A stretch of DNA of 42,104 nucleotides from Sulfuritalea sp. Its GTDB lineage: Bacteria > Pseudomonadota > Gammaproteobacteria > Burkholderiales > Rhodocyclaceae. Where the stretch lies: positions 1 to 42,104 of the forward strand of contig JAIFMO010000109.1 in NCBI GenBank assembly GCA_020048435.1. The letters run 5' to 3'. The notes below the pieces were generated by a model, which made no database searches, was not told the DNA's origin, and saw nothing but the letters and a program-made list of their open reading frames with translations. The position numbers and the translations under genes are program-made. This document shows, in pieces, positions 18,154 through 27,152 of this stretch (its first letter is position 1; the number at the start of each line of letters is the position of its first letter).

Positions 18154-19136
18154 TCGACCCGGCCGCAGCCGAAATTATCGAGCGTGCGGCCGCATTGCTA
18201 CGTAGGGGCGAACTCGTCGCCTTTCCGACCGAGACGGTTTATGGTCTCGGTGCCGATGCCGCCAATTCGACAGCCGTGGCGAAAATCTTTACCGCCAAGG
18301 GACGTCCGCAGGATCATCCTCTGATAGTGCACCTGGCCGAAGCCGCGCATCTCGACCGTTGGGCCAAGGACATTCCCGCTGCTGCGCGCAAACTCGCGGC
18401 GGCATTCTGGCCTGGGCCGCTGACCCTGGTGCTCAAGCGGCAACCCGACGTTTGCGACGCAATTACCGGTGGTCAGGACACCATCGGCCTGCGCGTGCCC
18501 AAACATCCGCTGGCGCTGGAACTGCTGCGCGAATTTGGCGGCGCTGGCGGCGGTTTGGCCGCTCCCTCCGCCAACCGTTTCGGCCACATCAGCCCGACTA
18601 CGGCCGCGCATGTGCGCGACGAACTTGGCGACGCGGTCGCCATGATTATCGATGGCGGTCCCTGTCAGGTCGGCATCGAATCGACCATTCTCGACCTGTC
18701 GGGCGAACGGCCAGCCATCCTTCGCCCCGGCATGATCAGTGCCGCCGCCATCGGCGCGGTGATCGGCGCTGAACTGGTGCTCGCCGGCGTGACCGCACCG
18801 CGCGTTTCCGGCTCGCTTGAGTCACATTACGCACCCCGCACTCCGCTTCAACTCGTTACCTCGGATGGACTTATTTTCGCGGTACGCCAGGCCATGGTTT
18901 CCCGCGAGCGAACGGCTTTTCTCGCGACCATGGCGCAGCCCCTTGGCAACGAATTGATTACATGGAAGCTTGTGCCGAGCGATCCCGAATCTTTTGCCCG
19001 CGAGATTTACGCCAGCTTGCGCGAACTTGACGTGCTGGGCTGCGCCCGCATCGTCGTGCAGGCGCCGCCGCCAACAACGGCGTGGCAGCCAATGCTTGAC
19101 CGTCTGCGTCGCGCCGCCTCCGGCTTCGACAACTAA
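18150..19136 (+). CDS. L-threonylcarbamoyladenylate synthase, Sua5 type
   Basis: It makes threonylcarbamoyl-AMP for the t6A37 modification of tRNAs reading ANN codons. The 328 residues include a YrdC domain (about 1-200) with FPTETVYGLGADA, KGRPQDHPLIVH and GLAAPSANRFGHISPT, then a linker and a Sua5 C-terminal domain (about 220-328). It is therefore the long Sua5 form rather than the short TsaC. The GTG start overlaps the purE stop. It ends the iorA-iorB-folD-purE string. Confidence 0.93.
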   Translation: MIDPAAAEIIERAAALLRRGELVAFPTETVYGLGADAANSTAVAKIFTAKGRPQDHPLIVHLAEAAHLDRWAKDIPAAARKLAAAFWPGPLTLVLKRQPDVCDAITGGQDTIGLRVPKHPLALELLREFGGAGGGLAAPSANRFGHISPTTAAHVRDELGDAVAMIIDGGPCQVGIESTILDLSGERPAILRPGMISAAAIGAVIGAELVLAGVTAPRVSGSLESHYAPRTPLQLVTSDGLIFAVRQAMVSRERTAFLATMAQPLGNELITWKLVPSDPESFAREIYASLRELDVLGCARIVVQAPPPTTAWQPMLDRLRRAASGFDN

Positions 19137-19243
19137 CACGCGTCGCATTCCCCGCCTTTTCCGGTCTTTCACCTGGCGATGGAATGCGCCAGAATAGCCT
19201 CCGCCGCATGGCGAACGATTTTGAACAGAAATGGGGAGCCAAC

Positions 19244-21757
19244 ATGGCCGAAAAACAACGTCCGATCAATGGAAAAATGGCCGAAGACAAGTTCGACGTG
19301 GGCGACGAGAGCACTCGCACCGGCCTGAGCGAGGAATCGATCCGCCGGGCCTTCCTGGATAACCTTTTTTACGTTCAGGGCCGCTTTCTTGAAGTGGCCG
19401 CGATCGATGACCAATACAAGGCGCTGGCCTACACGATCCGCGATCGTCTGCTGCTGCGCTGGGTGAACACGGTGCGCACCTATCAGCAAACCAATCCGCG
19501 CACGGTGTGCTACCTCTCCGCCGAATATCTGCCTGGTCCGTTCATGGACAACAACATGCTCAACCTTGGCATCAAGGAAGCCGCGCGCAAAGCACTGGCC
19601 AGCCTGGGCGTCGATATTGAAACCCTGATAACCCATGAAGAAGAACCTGGTCTGGGCAACGGTGGCCTGGGCCGTCTTGCCGCCTGCTTCATGGATTCAC
19701 TTGCCACCTTGCAAATTCCGGCCGTCAGCTACGGTATCCGCTATGAGTTTGGTATTTTCAACCAGCTTATTCGCGATGGTGACCAGGTCGAGGCCACCGA
19801 TACCTGGCTGCGCTTCGGCAACCCGTGGGAAGTACGGCGGCCGCATATCGCCTACGACGTCAAAAACGGTGGGCATACCGAGAAATTTACCGACGACAAG
19901 GGTCGTCTTCACACACGCTGGCTACCAAGCGAGATATTCCGCGGCGTCGCTATCGACACCCCCATCCTTGGTCATGGCGTGCATACAGTAAATCTGCTGC
20001 GCCTGTGGAGTGCCGAGGCGTCCGAGGCCTTCGATTTTCACGCCTTCAACCGCGGCGACTATTACGGCGCGGTAATGCGCGAAGTCCGCTCGGAAACAAT
20101 CAGCAAGGTGCTTTACCCCAACGATGAACCCGAGATCGGCAAGCGCCTGCGCTTGTTGCAGCAACATTTCTTTGTGACCTGCTCGCTGCAGGACATGATA
20201 CGGGTCATGAACACGACCAACCTGCCGCTTGAACGCTTCCACGAAAAATACTCGGTGCAACTCAACGATACGCACCCGGCTATTGCCGTAGCTGAACTCA
20301 TGCGTCTGCTGGTCGACGAGAATCATATGGAGTGGGACACCGCATGGGGCGTCACCACGCGCACCTTTGCCTACACCAATCACACCTTGTTGCCCGAAGC
20401 CCTGGAGAAGTGGTCCGTGCCTTTGTTCCAGAGCGTGCTGCCACGCCATCTCGAAATCATCTACGAAATCAACTCCCGCCATCTCGACGAAGTGCGCATG
20501 CGCTTTCCCTTCGATCCCGACCGGGTTAGCCGCATGTCGATCGTCGACGAGACCGAGCCCCGCTACATTCGCATGGCGCACCTGGCCTGTGTTGGCAGCT
20601 TCGCCATCAACGGCGTCGCCGAATTGCATAGCCGTCTACTCAAGGAGACCGTGCTCGGCGATTTCCATGATCTGTGGCCAGCCAAATTCCAGAACAAGAC
20701 CAATGGCGTCACGCCACGCCGTTTCATGATGCTCAGCAACCCGGGCCTGTCCGAACTGCTGACAAAAGTCGTTGGCAGCGGCTGGGAACTCGATCTTTCA
20801 CGCCTGAAGGCGATCGAAAGTCGCGCTGACGACGAAGCTTTTCAGGCGCAATGGCAACAGGTCAAGCGTGATCGAAAAGAGGTGCTTGCCGCAATCATCA
20901 AGCAGAAATGCGGCGTTACCATTGATCCCGCCAGTCTGTTCGATGTGCAGGCCAAACGCATTCACGAATACAAGCGGCAGCACCTTAACGTGCTACACAT
21001 CGTTACGCTCTACAACCGCATCAAGACCAATCCCAAGGTCGATATCGTCCCGCGTACCTTTATTTTCGGCGGTAAGGCCGCGCCCGGCTATTACATGGCC
21101 AAATTGATGATTCGCCTGATCAATGCTGTCGGCGAAGTGGTCAATAGCGACCCCGATGTTGCCGGCCGCCTCAAGGTGGTCTTCCTCCCCAACTTCAGCG
21201 TCAAGCTCGGGCAATTCGTCTATCCCGCCGCTGATCTATCGCAGCAAATATCAACTGCCGGCAAGGAGGCTTCAGGCACCGGTAACATGAAATTCTCGAT
21301 GAATGGCGCGCTGACCATCGGCACCCTCGACGGTGCCAACGTCGAAATCCGCGAAGAAGTCGGCGCCGACAACTTCTTTCTCTTCGGCCTTACAGCGGAG
21401 GATGTGTCGCGCAAACTTGCCAACGGCTACCAGCCTCAGGATATCTACAATGGCAATCAGGAACTGAAATGCGCTATCGATCTCATTTCCGCTGGTCACT
21501 TCTCCCACGGCGACCGTGCCCTGTTCAAGCCGCTGATCGATCACCTCCTCTGGCAGGACAGCTATCTGTTGCTGGCGGACTACGCGGCTTACATCGCCAG
21601 TCAGGAGTCGGTAAGCGCTGCCTATCGCGATCCCCGCCGCTGGACGCGGATGTCCATCCTTAATGTTGCCCGCATGGGCAAGTTTTCGTCCGATCGCACC
21701 ATTGCAGAGTACTGCCGCGATATCTGGCGCGCCGTGCCGGTGCCGGTCGAGCTGTAG
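19244..21757 (+). CDS. glgP: Glycogen/maltodextrin phosphorylase
   Basis: Phosphorolysis of alpha-1,4-glucans to glucose-1-phosphate. The 837 residues have the family blocks YLSAEYLPG, GNGGLGRLAACFMDS, FHEKYSVQLNDTHPAIAV, KRIHEYKRQ and the pyridoxal-phosphate site EASGTGNMKFSMNGAL. ATG 19244 is chosen because GGGGAG lies six bases upstream; the open frame also allows ATG 19184, which would add 20 residues. No other glycogen gene is adjacent. It ends 70 bp before tRNA-Ala, with only a weak hairpin plus T-run between. Confidence 0.96.
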   Translation: MAEKQRPINGKMAEDKFDVGDESTRTGLSEESIRRAFLDNLFYVQGRFLEVAAIDDQYKALAYTIRDRLLLRWVNTVRTYQQTNPRTVCYLSAEYLPGPFMDNNMLNLGIKEAARKALASLGVDIETLITHEEEPGLGNGGLGRLAACFMDSLATLQIPAVSYGIRYEFGIFNQLIRDGDQVEATDTWLRFGNPWEVRRPHIAYDVKNGGHTEKFTDDKGRLHTRWLPSEIFRGVAIDTPILGHGVHTVNLLRLWSAEASEAFDFHAFNRGDYYGAVMREVRSETISKVLYPNDEPEIGKRLRLLQQHFFVTCSLQDMIRVMNTTNLPLERFHEKYSVQLNDTHPAIAVAELMRLLVDENHMEWDTAWGVTTRTFAYTNHTLLPEALEKWSVPLFQSVLPRHLEIIYEINSRHLDEVRMRFPFDPDRVSRMSIVDETEPRYIRMAHLACVGSFAINGVAELHSRLLKETVLGDFHDLWPAKFQNKTNGVTPRRFMMLSNPGLSELLTKVVGSGWELDLSRLKAIESRADDEAFQAQWQQVKRDRKEVLAAIIKQKCGVTIDPASLFDVQAKRIHEYKRQHLNVLHIVTLYNRIKTNPKVDIVPRTFIFGGKAAPGYYMAKLMIRLINAVGEVVNSDPDVAGRLKVVFLPNFSVKLGQFVYPAADLSQQISTAGKEASGTGNMKFSMNGALTIGTLDGANVEIREEVGADNFFLFGLTAEDVSRKLANGYQPQDIYNGNQELKCAIDLISAGHFSHGDRALFKPLIDHLLWQDSYLLLADYAAYIASQESVSAAYRDPRRWTRMSILNVARMGKFSSDRTIAEYCRDIWRAVPVPVEL

Positions 21758-21784
21758 CGACCGGTTTTCTGGCTTTCCGCGCCA

Positions 21785-21805
21785 CGCTATCGCTAGCGGG
21801 TTTTT
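21785..21805 (+). terminator. Weak candidate terminator after glgP
   Basis: A 5-bp stem CGCTA/TAGCG with loop TCGC, then GG and five T. The T-run merges into the tRNA-Ala promoter. The stem is short. Confidence 0.3.
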
Positions 21806-21813
21806 GCTATAAT
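21805..21813 (+). promoter_or_regulatory. Extended -10 promoter of tRNA-Ala
   Basis: TGCTATAAT is a perfect extended -10 (TGnTATAAT), 13 bp before the tRNA. No good -35 is seen, which fits an extended -10 promoter. Confidence 0.6.
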
Positions 21814-21826
21814 CCGCGCCCGATGT

Positions 21827-21902
<76 letters not shown>

Positions 21903-21914
21903 AATCACATTAAA

Positions 21915-21941
21915 CCCAACCTTGCCGGTTGGGATTTTTTT
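21915..21941 (+). terminator. Rho-independent terminator after tRNA-Ala
   Basis: Stem CCCAACC/GGTTGGG with loop TTGCC, followed by A and seven T. It starts 12 bp after the tRNA. Confidence 0.85.
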
Positions 21942-21966
21942 GCCTGATCGCGCCTGAAGTCTTCAC

Positions 21967-22587
21967 ATGAGTATCCACGCCGTCATGGATTTTGAGACGA
22001 CCGGTTTGTCACCGGCCCAAGGGGCGCGGCCGACAGAAATCGCGATTGTCATCATTGACGGTGACAAGATCGTTGATCGCTTCCAGAGCTTGATGAACCC
22101 GGGTGTCTCTATTCCCAGTGACATACAAGCATTGACCCGCATTACCAACGAGATGGTCCGCAAGGCACCCAAGGTGGAGGCCGTGATGCGTGAAGCCGTG
22201 GAATTTGTCGGATGCCGCCCCATGGTTGCGCACAACGCTGCTTTCGACAGCAAATTCTGGGAGGCGGAGTCAAGTCGGATCGGTGGGGGGAGGCGCAAGC
22301 AACAATTTGCCTGCTCCATGCTTCTGGCTCGGCGTCTGTTTCCTGAAGCACCCAATCACAAGCTGGGCACCCTTGTGCATACACTTCGCCTGCCGCCTAC
22401 CGGACGTTACCATCGCGCCATGGCCGATGCCGAAGCCACCGCGTATCTGCTGCTGCACATTCGGCATGAACTGCAACGGCGCTTTAGCCTGTCGGCTGTC
22501 AGTCACGAATTGCTCATCGCCATACAAACCGCCAGCCGAAGTCAGCTTGAGGCCTGTGTTCAACGCCATTCGAGTGTCCGAGCGTGA
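21967..22587 (+). CDS. DnaQ-family 3'-5' exonuclease
   Basis: A 206-residue DEDDh exonuclease of the DNA polymerase III epsilon superfamily. It has ExoI VMDFETTGLSP, ExoII MVAHNAAFDSKFW and ExoIII YHRAMADAEATA. It lacks the C-terminal clamp- and alpha-subunit-binding extension expected in the main epsilon subunit, so it is probably an accessory proofreading or RNA/DNA-trimming nuclease. It stands alone between tRNA genes. A dispersed repeat begins three bases after its stop codon. Confidence 0.88.
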   Translation: MSIHAVMDFETTGLSPAQGARPTEIAIVIIDGDKIVDRFQSLMNPGVSIPSDIQALTRITNEMVRKAPKVEAVMREAVEFVGCRPMVAHNAAFDSKFWEAESSRIGGGRRKQQFACSMLLARRLFPEAPNHKLGTLVHTLRLPPTGRYHRAMADAEATAYLLLHIRHELQRRFSLSAVSHELLIAIQTASRSQLEACVQRHSSVRA

Positions 22588-22590
22588 TGT

Positions 22591-22620
22591 AAAAAGTCGG
22601 CGCTAGCGGTACGGCACGAC
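22591..22620 (+). repeat. Dispersed short repeat, copy 3 (intergenic, beside tRNA-Gly)
   Basis: AAAAAGTCGGCG, CTA, GCGGTACGG, CACGAC. It is the only fully non-coding copy in the window, three bases after the exonuclease stop and 41 bp beyond the 3' end of tRNA-Gly. Read from the tRNA side it is a GC-rich segment ending in five T, a little like a terminator, though the possible stem (GTCG/CGAC) is short. Confidence 0.92.
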
Positions 22621-22661
22621 AAACGCGGGGAGAGCGGAAAGGGCCGGGGAGTTGGCAACGG

Positions 22662-22732
22662 AGCGGGTGAAGGGAGTCGAACCCTCTTCATGAGCATGGG
22701 AAGCTCAGGTAATGCCGTTATACGACACCCGC
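22662..22732 (-). tRNA. tRNA-Gly(CCC)
   Basis: 71 bases, without an encoded CCA. The acceptor GCGGGTG pairs with CACCCGC, discriminator U. The anticodon arm is TGAGC TTCCCAT GCTCA, giving anticodon CCC, and the T arm contains GGGTTCGACTCCC. It reads GGG codons. Confidence 0.95.
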
Positions 22733-22742
22733 GACAGGGTGT

Positions 22743-22771
22743 ATTGTAGGCAGTGCCGCGCTGGCTGACAA
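22743..22771 (-). promoter_or_regulatory. Promoter of tRNA-Gly
   Basis: On the minus strand: TTGTCA (22771-22766), a 17-bp spacer, TACAAT (22748-22743), ten bases before the tRNA 5' end. Confidence 0.75.
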
Positions 22772-22793
22772 TTCCTCGCGGTAAAATCACCGC

Positions 22794-22997
22794 ATGATCA
22801 ACATTACCCTCAATGGCGCGCCGCTGGCGCTGGACGCATCGCTTACCGTAACTACCCTGCTCGAGCGGCAGGGACTGGCTGGCAAGCGTGTTGCAGTCGA
22901 ACGCAATGGCGAGATCGTGCCAAAAAGCCGGCACGCCGATACCCAACTGGAAGCGGGCGACCGCCTCGAAATCGTCGTCGCCGTCGGCGGCGGCTGA
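22794..22997 (+). CDS. thiS: Sulfur carrier protein ThiS
   Basis: A 67-residue ubiquitin-fold sulfur carrier for thiazole synthesis. It ends in the required Gly-Gly (AVGGG), which is adenylated and thiocarboxylated. It begins MINITLNG and contains [13 protein letters not shown]. It sits 15 bp before thiG, which uses it. No TPP riboswitch is seen upstream. Confidence 0.95.
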   Translation: MINITLNGAPLALDASLTVTTLLERQGLAGKRVAVERNGEIVPKSRHADTQLEAGDRLEIVVAVGGG

Positions 22998-23012
22998 ATG
23001 GAAAATTAAATC

Positions 23013-23840
23013 ATGGAAGATCATCAGAGCCAGGATGTGTTGACGATTGCCGGCAAATGCTACCGTTCTCGGTTGCTCGTTGGCACCGGCAAATATAAGG
23101 ATTTTGACGAGACCCGCCGCGCGGTCGAGGCCTCGGGCGCCGAGATTGTCACGGTGGCGATTCGCCGTACCAACATCGGCCAGGAACCGGGGCAGCCGTC
23201 GCTGCTCGATGCGCTGCCGCCGTCTAAATATACCTATCTGCCCAACACCGCCGGCTGCTATTCGGCCGACGATGCAATCCGCACGCTGCGGCTTGCCCGC
23301 GAACTGCTCGACGGCCACAACCTGGTCAAGCTGGAAGTGCTGGGCGATCCGCAGACACTGTTTCCCAACATGCCGGAGACGCTCAAGGCCGCTCAAACCC
23401 TGGTCAAGGATGGCTTCAAGGTCATGGTCTATTGTTCCGACGACCCGATCCAGGCGAAGCTGCTGGAAGAAATGGGCTGCGTCGCGGTGATGCCGCTGGC
23501 CTCGCTGATCGGTTCGGGCATGGGTATTCTCAATCCGTGGAATCTCTCGCTGATCATCGAGAAGGCCAAGGTGCCGGTGCTGGTCGATGCCGGCGTCGGC
23601 ACGGCATCCGACGCGGCCATCGCCATGGAGCTTGGCTGCGATGGCGTGCTGATGAATACGGCGATTGCCGGTGCGCAAAATCCGGTGCTGATGGCAGGCG
23701 CGATGAAGAAGGCGGTCGAGGCTGGCCGCGAGGCTTTCCTTGCCGGGCGCATGCCGAAGAAACTTTACAGCGCTAGCCCGAGCTCGCCGACCGCAGGGCT
23801 GATTGCCGGGCTGACCGCGGGGCTGACTGCGGCGAAGTGA
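23013..23840 (+). CDS. thiG: Thiazole synthase
   Basis: ThiG forms the thiazole phosphate of thiamine from deoxyxylulose-5-phosphate, ThiS thiocarboxylate and a glycine imine. The 275 residues have [10 protein letters not shown], the Schiff-base lysine in LVKLEVLGD, the phosphate-binding [13 protein letters not shown], and [15 protein letters not shown]. The C-terminus carries an expanded TAGL-type tail (about 259-275) encoded by a 12-bp tandem repeat, beyond the usual end near [10 protein letters not shown]. Its stop overlaps the next ATG. Confidence 0.96.
   Translation: MEDHQSQDVLTIAGKCYRSRLLVGTGKYKDFDETRRAVEASGAEIVTVAIRRTNIGQEPGQPSLLDALPPSKYTYLPNTAGCYSADDAIRTLRLARELLDGHNLVKLEVLGDPQTLFPNMPETLKAAQTLVKDGFKVMVYCSDDPIQAKLLEEMGCVAVMPLASLIGSGMGILNPWNLSLIIEKAKVPVLVDAGVGTASDAAIAMELGCDGVLMNTAIAGAQNPVLMAGAMKKAVEAGREAFLAGRMPKKLYSASPSSPTAGLIAGLTAGLTAAK
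23789..23836 (+). repeat. 12-bp tandem repeat at the 3' end of thiG
   Basis: Four units of the pattern GAYYGCNGGGCT (23789, 23801, 23813, 23825), the last one degenerate. It is in frame and gives [15 protein letters not shown] at the extreme C-terminus of ThiG. Confidence 0.8.
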
Positions 23841-24697
23841 TGCCGCGCGGGCTGTTCTCGGCAGGTCTGGCGGCTTTCATTGCCGTGTCGCCAGCGCCGA
23901 CTTTTTCGCAAGAGGCCAGGCCCGATCTCCAGGTTGCCCCCTTGGCTGCAACCGTGGCAGCCCCCCTTGTCGCCGCGCCTGATCGAGTCGGCTACGCCTT
24001 CGACCGGCCGCGCATCCTTGCCCAGCAGCGCGTTCTCGGCCTGGCTCATGGCGTGTCTCTGCTGGTGTCGGCCTGCATGGACACGCCGGCGCGGATCGAT
24101 GCCACCCTGACGGCCTATTTGCCCTGGCTGGAGAGCCAGGACAGCGCCATTCGCCTTGCCCAGCTCGATCTTGCCCGCCACTACTTCGGTGCGCGCGCGG
24201 ACGAGGCGCGCTGGCCCGACCTGCTGCGCGCGCTCAACCTCAAGAAAACGCTCACCCTTCCATCCGGCTCGGAAGAACTGGCAGCGGCCTGTGCAACGCT
24301 GCCGCAGGCCCTGCGCGGGCCGCGTTACAACTTTTCTGTTCAATTTAACCTGCACGGCTTGCTGGCCGAAGCGACGGCCGCCATCGAAGCCGAATTGCAA
24401 TGGCAGCGTTGCCGGGGAATATTCACAGGCGACAGCCGCGCCGTGCTCGATGCCCGCTATGCCGTCTGGCTTGAAATCAACCAGGCGCGCAAGCAACTGG
24501 CTGTCACAACGCTGGCCGCCGACTGGCCGTCCGAGGCGCCGGCGGATTCTTTCGAGCAATGGCGGGAGGTCGTGCGCACCGACCCGCTGTTGCCGGGCCG
24601 CAATGTCGCTGAATGCGTCCTTTTTGCCGAAGAGATCAAGCACCCGTGGGCCGCGTTGCGCAACGTTTTTGCCCCACCACCGGAACCTCGGCCATGA
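23840..24697 (+). CDS. Unknown exported protein between thiG and trmB
   Basis: 285 residues. The N-terminus looks like a signal peptide (about 1-25, ending TFSQEA). The mature part is mostly helical, with four scattered cysteines, frequent Trp/Arg, and segments such as [21 protein letters not shown] and NQARKQLAV. No known motif is recognised. The ATG overlaps the thiG stop and the gene's own stop overlaps the trmB ATG, so it is tightly coupled to both. A diverged copy of the dispersed repeat covers codons about 15-23 (VSPAPTF), in the end of the signal peptide. It could be a lineage-specific envelope protein; that is a guess. Confidence 0.7.
   Translation: MPRGLFSAGLAAFIAVSPAPTFSQEARPDLQVAPLAATVAAPLVAAPDRVGYAFDRPRILAQQRVLGLAHGVSLLVSACMDTPARIDATLTAYLPWLESQDSAIRLAQLDLARHYFGARADEARWPDLLRALNLKKTLTLPSGSEELAAACATLPQALRGPRYNFSVQFNLHGLLAEATAAIEAELQWQRCRGIFTGDSRAVLDARYAVWLEINQARKQLAVTTLAADWPSEAPADSFEQWREVVRTDPLLPGRNVAECVLFAEEIKHPWAALRNVFAPPPEPRP
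23883..23906 (-). repeat. Dispersed short repeat, copy 7 (diverged, in the unknown exported protein)
   Basis: The minus strand reads AAAAAGTCGGCG, CTG, GCGACACGG. It matches the intergenic copy at 21 of 24 positions. It is antisense to the gene and gives VSPAPTF around the expected signal-peptide cleavage region. Confidence 0.65.
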
Positions 24698-25404
24698 ATG
24701 AGCAAGCCCCAATCCACCGTGACCACATTCGCAGCTTCGTGCTGCGCCAGGGCCGCGTTTCAAGCGCCCAGCAGCGTTACCACGTCGAGGGTTTGCCTCT
24801 ATGGGGCATTCCCTACCGCGCCGCGCCGCTTGACCTGACCGAGGTATTTTCTCGCAGCGCTCCCCGGGTTCTCGAAATAGGCTGCGGTATGGGCGAAACC
24901 ACCGCCATCATCGCCGCCGCGCACCCGGAAAACGACTATCTCGGCATCGAGGTACACACGCCGGGTGTCGGCAGCTTGCTGAAGGAAATCGCTACGCGCG
25001 AACTGACCAACCTGCGCGTGATCCAGCACGATGCCGTGGAGGTGGTGCGCGACATGATTGCTCCCGCCACGCTCGCTGGCATCCACGTTTTCTTTCCCGA
25101 TCCCTGGCCGAAAAAGCGCCAGCAGAAGCGCCGCCTGATTCAGCCGCCTTTCGTGGCGCTGCTGGCCGCGCGGCTTATGCCCGGTGGCCTGCTGCATTGC
25201 GCCACCGACTGGGAAGAGTACGCGCAACAGATGCTCGACGTCCTCTCGAACGAACCGCTGCTGAGCAATACGGCGGATGGCTTCGCGCCCCGTCCCGACT
25301 ACCGGCCGCGGACCAAGTTCGAAACCCGCGGCTTGCGCCTCGGGCATGGGGTGTGGGATGTGGTGTTCAGGCGTCGGCCAGAAACATCCCCAGTAGTCGG
25401 TTGA
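24694..25404 (+). CDS. trmB: tRNA (guanine-N7-)-methyltransferase
   Basis: TrmB makes m7G46 in tRNA. The 236 residues show RSFVLRQGR, the SAM-binding [21 protein letters not shown], and the catalytic [20 protein letters not shown] block. ATG 24694 overlaps the upstream stop (ATGA), and the family start matches. The last 38 bases overlap the convergent 3' end of hemW. Confidence 0.96.
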   Translation: MNEQAPIHRDHIRSFVLRQGRVSSAQQRYHVEGLPLWGIPYRAAPLDLTEVFSRSAPRVLEIGCGMGETTAIIAAAHPENDYLGIEVHTPGVGSLLKEIATRELTNLRVIQHDAVEVVRDMIAPATLAGIHVFFPDPWPKKRQQKRRLIQPPFVALLAARLMPGGLLHCATDWEEYAQQMLDVLSNEPLLSNTADGFAPRPDYRPRTKFETRGLRLGHGVWDVVFRRRPETSPVVG

Positions 25405-26530
25405 GGTAGCGTCGGCCGCGCGGCGTCGGCCGAACGTGATCATTCGCGACATCAAGCAGGCCTTCCTGCCGTGCCGCTAGCGCCGACTTTTTGACGATGG
25501 CAAAGGGCTGGCCCGTGCGCGCTTCGAACAGCGCGGGTGTAAATCCATCGTTCAGCCGCAGGGCATTCATCAGGAATTCGAAGGGCAGTTCCGTCGCCGG
25601 CACCTCCTGCCAGTCGCGCGTGATCGGGTCGGCCAGATAATCCTTTGGATTGCGCGGCCGGGCGTCGCGCCGAACGTCCTGAGGATCGCTGAGCTTGCTA
25701 TGAGCGCCAGCGCCAATACCCAGGTAGTCGCCAAAATTCCAGTAGTTCCGATTGTGGCGACACCGATGGTCAGAATGCGGGCCGGGCCGGGCGAAGGCCG
25801 AGGTTTCGTAGTGTTGGTAGCCAGCGGCGGCCAGCGTGGCTTCGACCATCTCCTGCATGTCGGCGGCGAGGTCGTCGTCGGGCAGCGGCGGCGGTGCGTG
25901 GTGGAAAGGCGTGTTGGGCTCCAGTGTCAGGTGGTAGGCGCTGAGGTGGGTCGGGGCGCAGGCGATGGCCGTCTCGATGTCGCGCCGCGCCTCATCCAGC
26001 GTTTGCTGTGGCAGCGCGTACATCAGGTCGAGATTGACGTTATCGACGTGTTCGAGCGCCAGTTCGATGGCGTGGCGGGCTTCGGCGGCGGTATGGATGC
26101 GGCCGAGCGCGGCCAGCTTGCGATCGTCAAAACTCTGGATGCCCAGCGACAGGCGATTGACGCCGGCCGCGCGGAAAGCGGCGAACTTGCCGGCTTCAAC
26201 CGTGCCCGGGTTGGCTTCCAGGGTGATCTCGACTTCATCCACGCCGTCCGCAAAAAGTCGGCGCTGGCGGCACGCCGCCAGCAGCGCATCGACAGTCTGG
26301 GCCCGCATCAGGCTGGGCGTGCCACCGCCAAAAAACACGCTGGCGAAACCACGTTCGCCCAGCAGGGGCAGCGCCGCGTCGAGATCGGCGATCAGCGCCG
26401 CGAGGTAAGCGTCTTCCGGAATGCCGCCCACCCCCCCACGGGCTTCATGCGAGTTGAAGTCGCAGTAGGGGCATTTCCGCACGCACCAGGGGAAATGGAC
26501 GTAAAGGGCCAGCGGTGGCGGCTGGATCAA
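25367..26530 (-). CDS. hemW: HemW-type radical SAM haem chaperone
   Basis: A 387-residue oxygen-independent coproporphyrinogen oxidase-like protein. The radical SAM cluster motif is CVRKCPYC (Cys16, 20, 23) in [18 protein letters not shown], followed by [15 protein letters not shown] and LSLGIQSF. HemW binds haem and delivers it to membrane respiratory enzymes. TTG 26530 is chosen because the family starts just before YVHFPW; the open frame runs 31 codons further into rdgB. Two copies of the dispersed repeat lie in frame, at about residues 86-93 (RQRRLF) and 347-354 (KKSALAAR), both in poorly conserved segments. Confidence 0.93.
   Translation of the reverse strand: MIQPPPLALYVHFPWCVRKCPYCDFNSHEARGGVGGIPEDAYLAALIADLDAALPLLGERGFASVFFGGGTPSLMRAQTVDALLAACRQRRLFADGVDEVEITLEANPGTVEAGKFAAFRAAGVNRLSLGIQSFDDRKLAALGRIHTAAEARHAIELALEHVDNVNLDLMYALPQQTLDEARRDIETAIACAPTHLSAYHLTLEPNTPFHHAPPPLPDDDLAADMQEMVEATLAAAGYQHYETSAFARPGPHSDHRCRHNRNYWNFGDYLGIGAGAHSKLSDPQDVRRDARPRNPKDYLADPITRDWQEVPATELPFEFLMNALRLNDGFTPALFEARTGQPFAIVKKSALAARQEGLLDVANDHVRPTPRGRRYLNRLLGMFLADA
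25469..25492 (-). repeat. Dispersed short repeat, copy 4 (in hemW, C-terminal part)
   Basis: The minus strand reads AAAAAGTCGGCG, CTA, GCGGCACGG. It is sense to hemW but in a different frame from the FN3K and prmC copies, giving KKSALAAR. Confidence 0.9.
26252..26275 (+). repeat. Dispersed short repeat, copy 5 (in hemW, N-terminal part)
   Basis: The plus strand reads AAAAAGTCGGCG, CTG, GCGGCACGC. It is antisense to hemW, which reads CRQRRLF here. This is the second copy in the same gene, in opposite orientation to copy 4. Confidence 0.82.
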
Positions 26531-26543
26531 GGTAGCGGGCCGC

Positions 26544-27152
26544 TCAGCGTTCCTGCCGCGCCCGCAGTTTTGCCACCAGTTCCCGCAGCGCTTTGCCGCG
26601 GTGCGAGCGGCTGTGTTTCTCATCGGCTGAAATTTCGGCGGCTGTCCGGCCCAGATCGGGAACGAGGAAGTAGGGGTCGTAGCCGAAACCGTTGGCGCCG
26701 CGCGGCGTGTCGATGATCTCGCCGTGCCACTCGCCTTCGACGATCAGCGGCTGCGGGTCGTCGGCATGGCGCACCAGCACCAGCACACAGTAATAGTGGG
26801 CGCGGCGGTCGCTTTTGCCTTGCAGGTCGGCGATGACTTTCTGGTTGTTGCGCTCGTCCGACTTGGGCTCATTTGACCCAACTGAGGCATAGCGGGCCGA
26901 ATGCACGCCCGGTTCGCCGCCGAGCGCCTCGACGCAAATGCCGGAATCGTCGGCCAGCGCGGGCAGGCCGGTTAGCTTGGCGGCGTGGCGGGCCTTGACC
27001 AGTGCGTTTTCGACAAAGGTGAAGTGGGGTTCTTCGGCCTCGGGCACGTTGAAGTGCGACTGCGGCAGCACCTCGAAATCCACGGTGGCGAGCATCTCGG
27101 CAAATTCGCGCAACTTGCCCGGGTTGCCGGAGGCGAGGACGAGCTGTTTCAT
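26544..27152 (-). CDS. rdgB: XTP/dITP diphosphatase
   Basis: It hydrolyses non-canonical purine triphosphates (ITP, XTP) to protect DNA. The 202 residues show [53 protein letters not shown] and [13 protein letters not shown], with [19 protein letters not shown] at the end. ATG 27152 overlaps the rph stop (ATGA). A short segment after SARYA (about 84-92, SVGSNEPKS) looks longer than usual for the family, but I see no repeat there. Confidence 0.95.
   Translation of the reverse strand: MKQLVLASGNPGKLREFAEMLATVDFEVLPQSHFNVPEAEEPHFTFVENALVKARHAAKLTGLPALADDSGICVEALGGEPGVHSARYASVGSNEPKSDERNNQKVIADLQGKSDRRAHYYCVLVLVRHADDPQPLIVEGEWHGEIIDTPRGANGFGYDPYFLVPDLGRTAAEISADEKHSRSHRGKALRELVAKLRARQER

Noticed and set aside
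20762-20788. AAAAGTCGTTGGCAGCGG in glgP as a diverged repeat copy
   Set aside because: Too many mismatches, and the residues (TKVVGSGW) appear to be ordinary phosphorylase sequence.
22733-22793. TPP riboswitch before thiS
   Set aside because: No CTGAGA or other thi-box elements are present; the region holds the tRNA-Gly promoter instead.
22560-23678. 372-codon open frame on the minus strand across tRNA-Gly, thiS and thiG
   Set aside because: It is a shadow of thiS and thiG in GC-rich DNA, passes through a tRNA gene and has no family features.
26531-26623. Longer N-terminus of hemW
   Set aside because: It would overlap rdgB by 80 bases and has no resemblance to HemW. The TTG start near the conserved block fits better.
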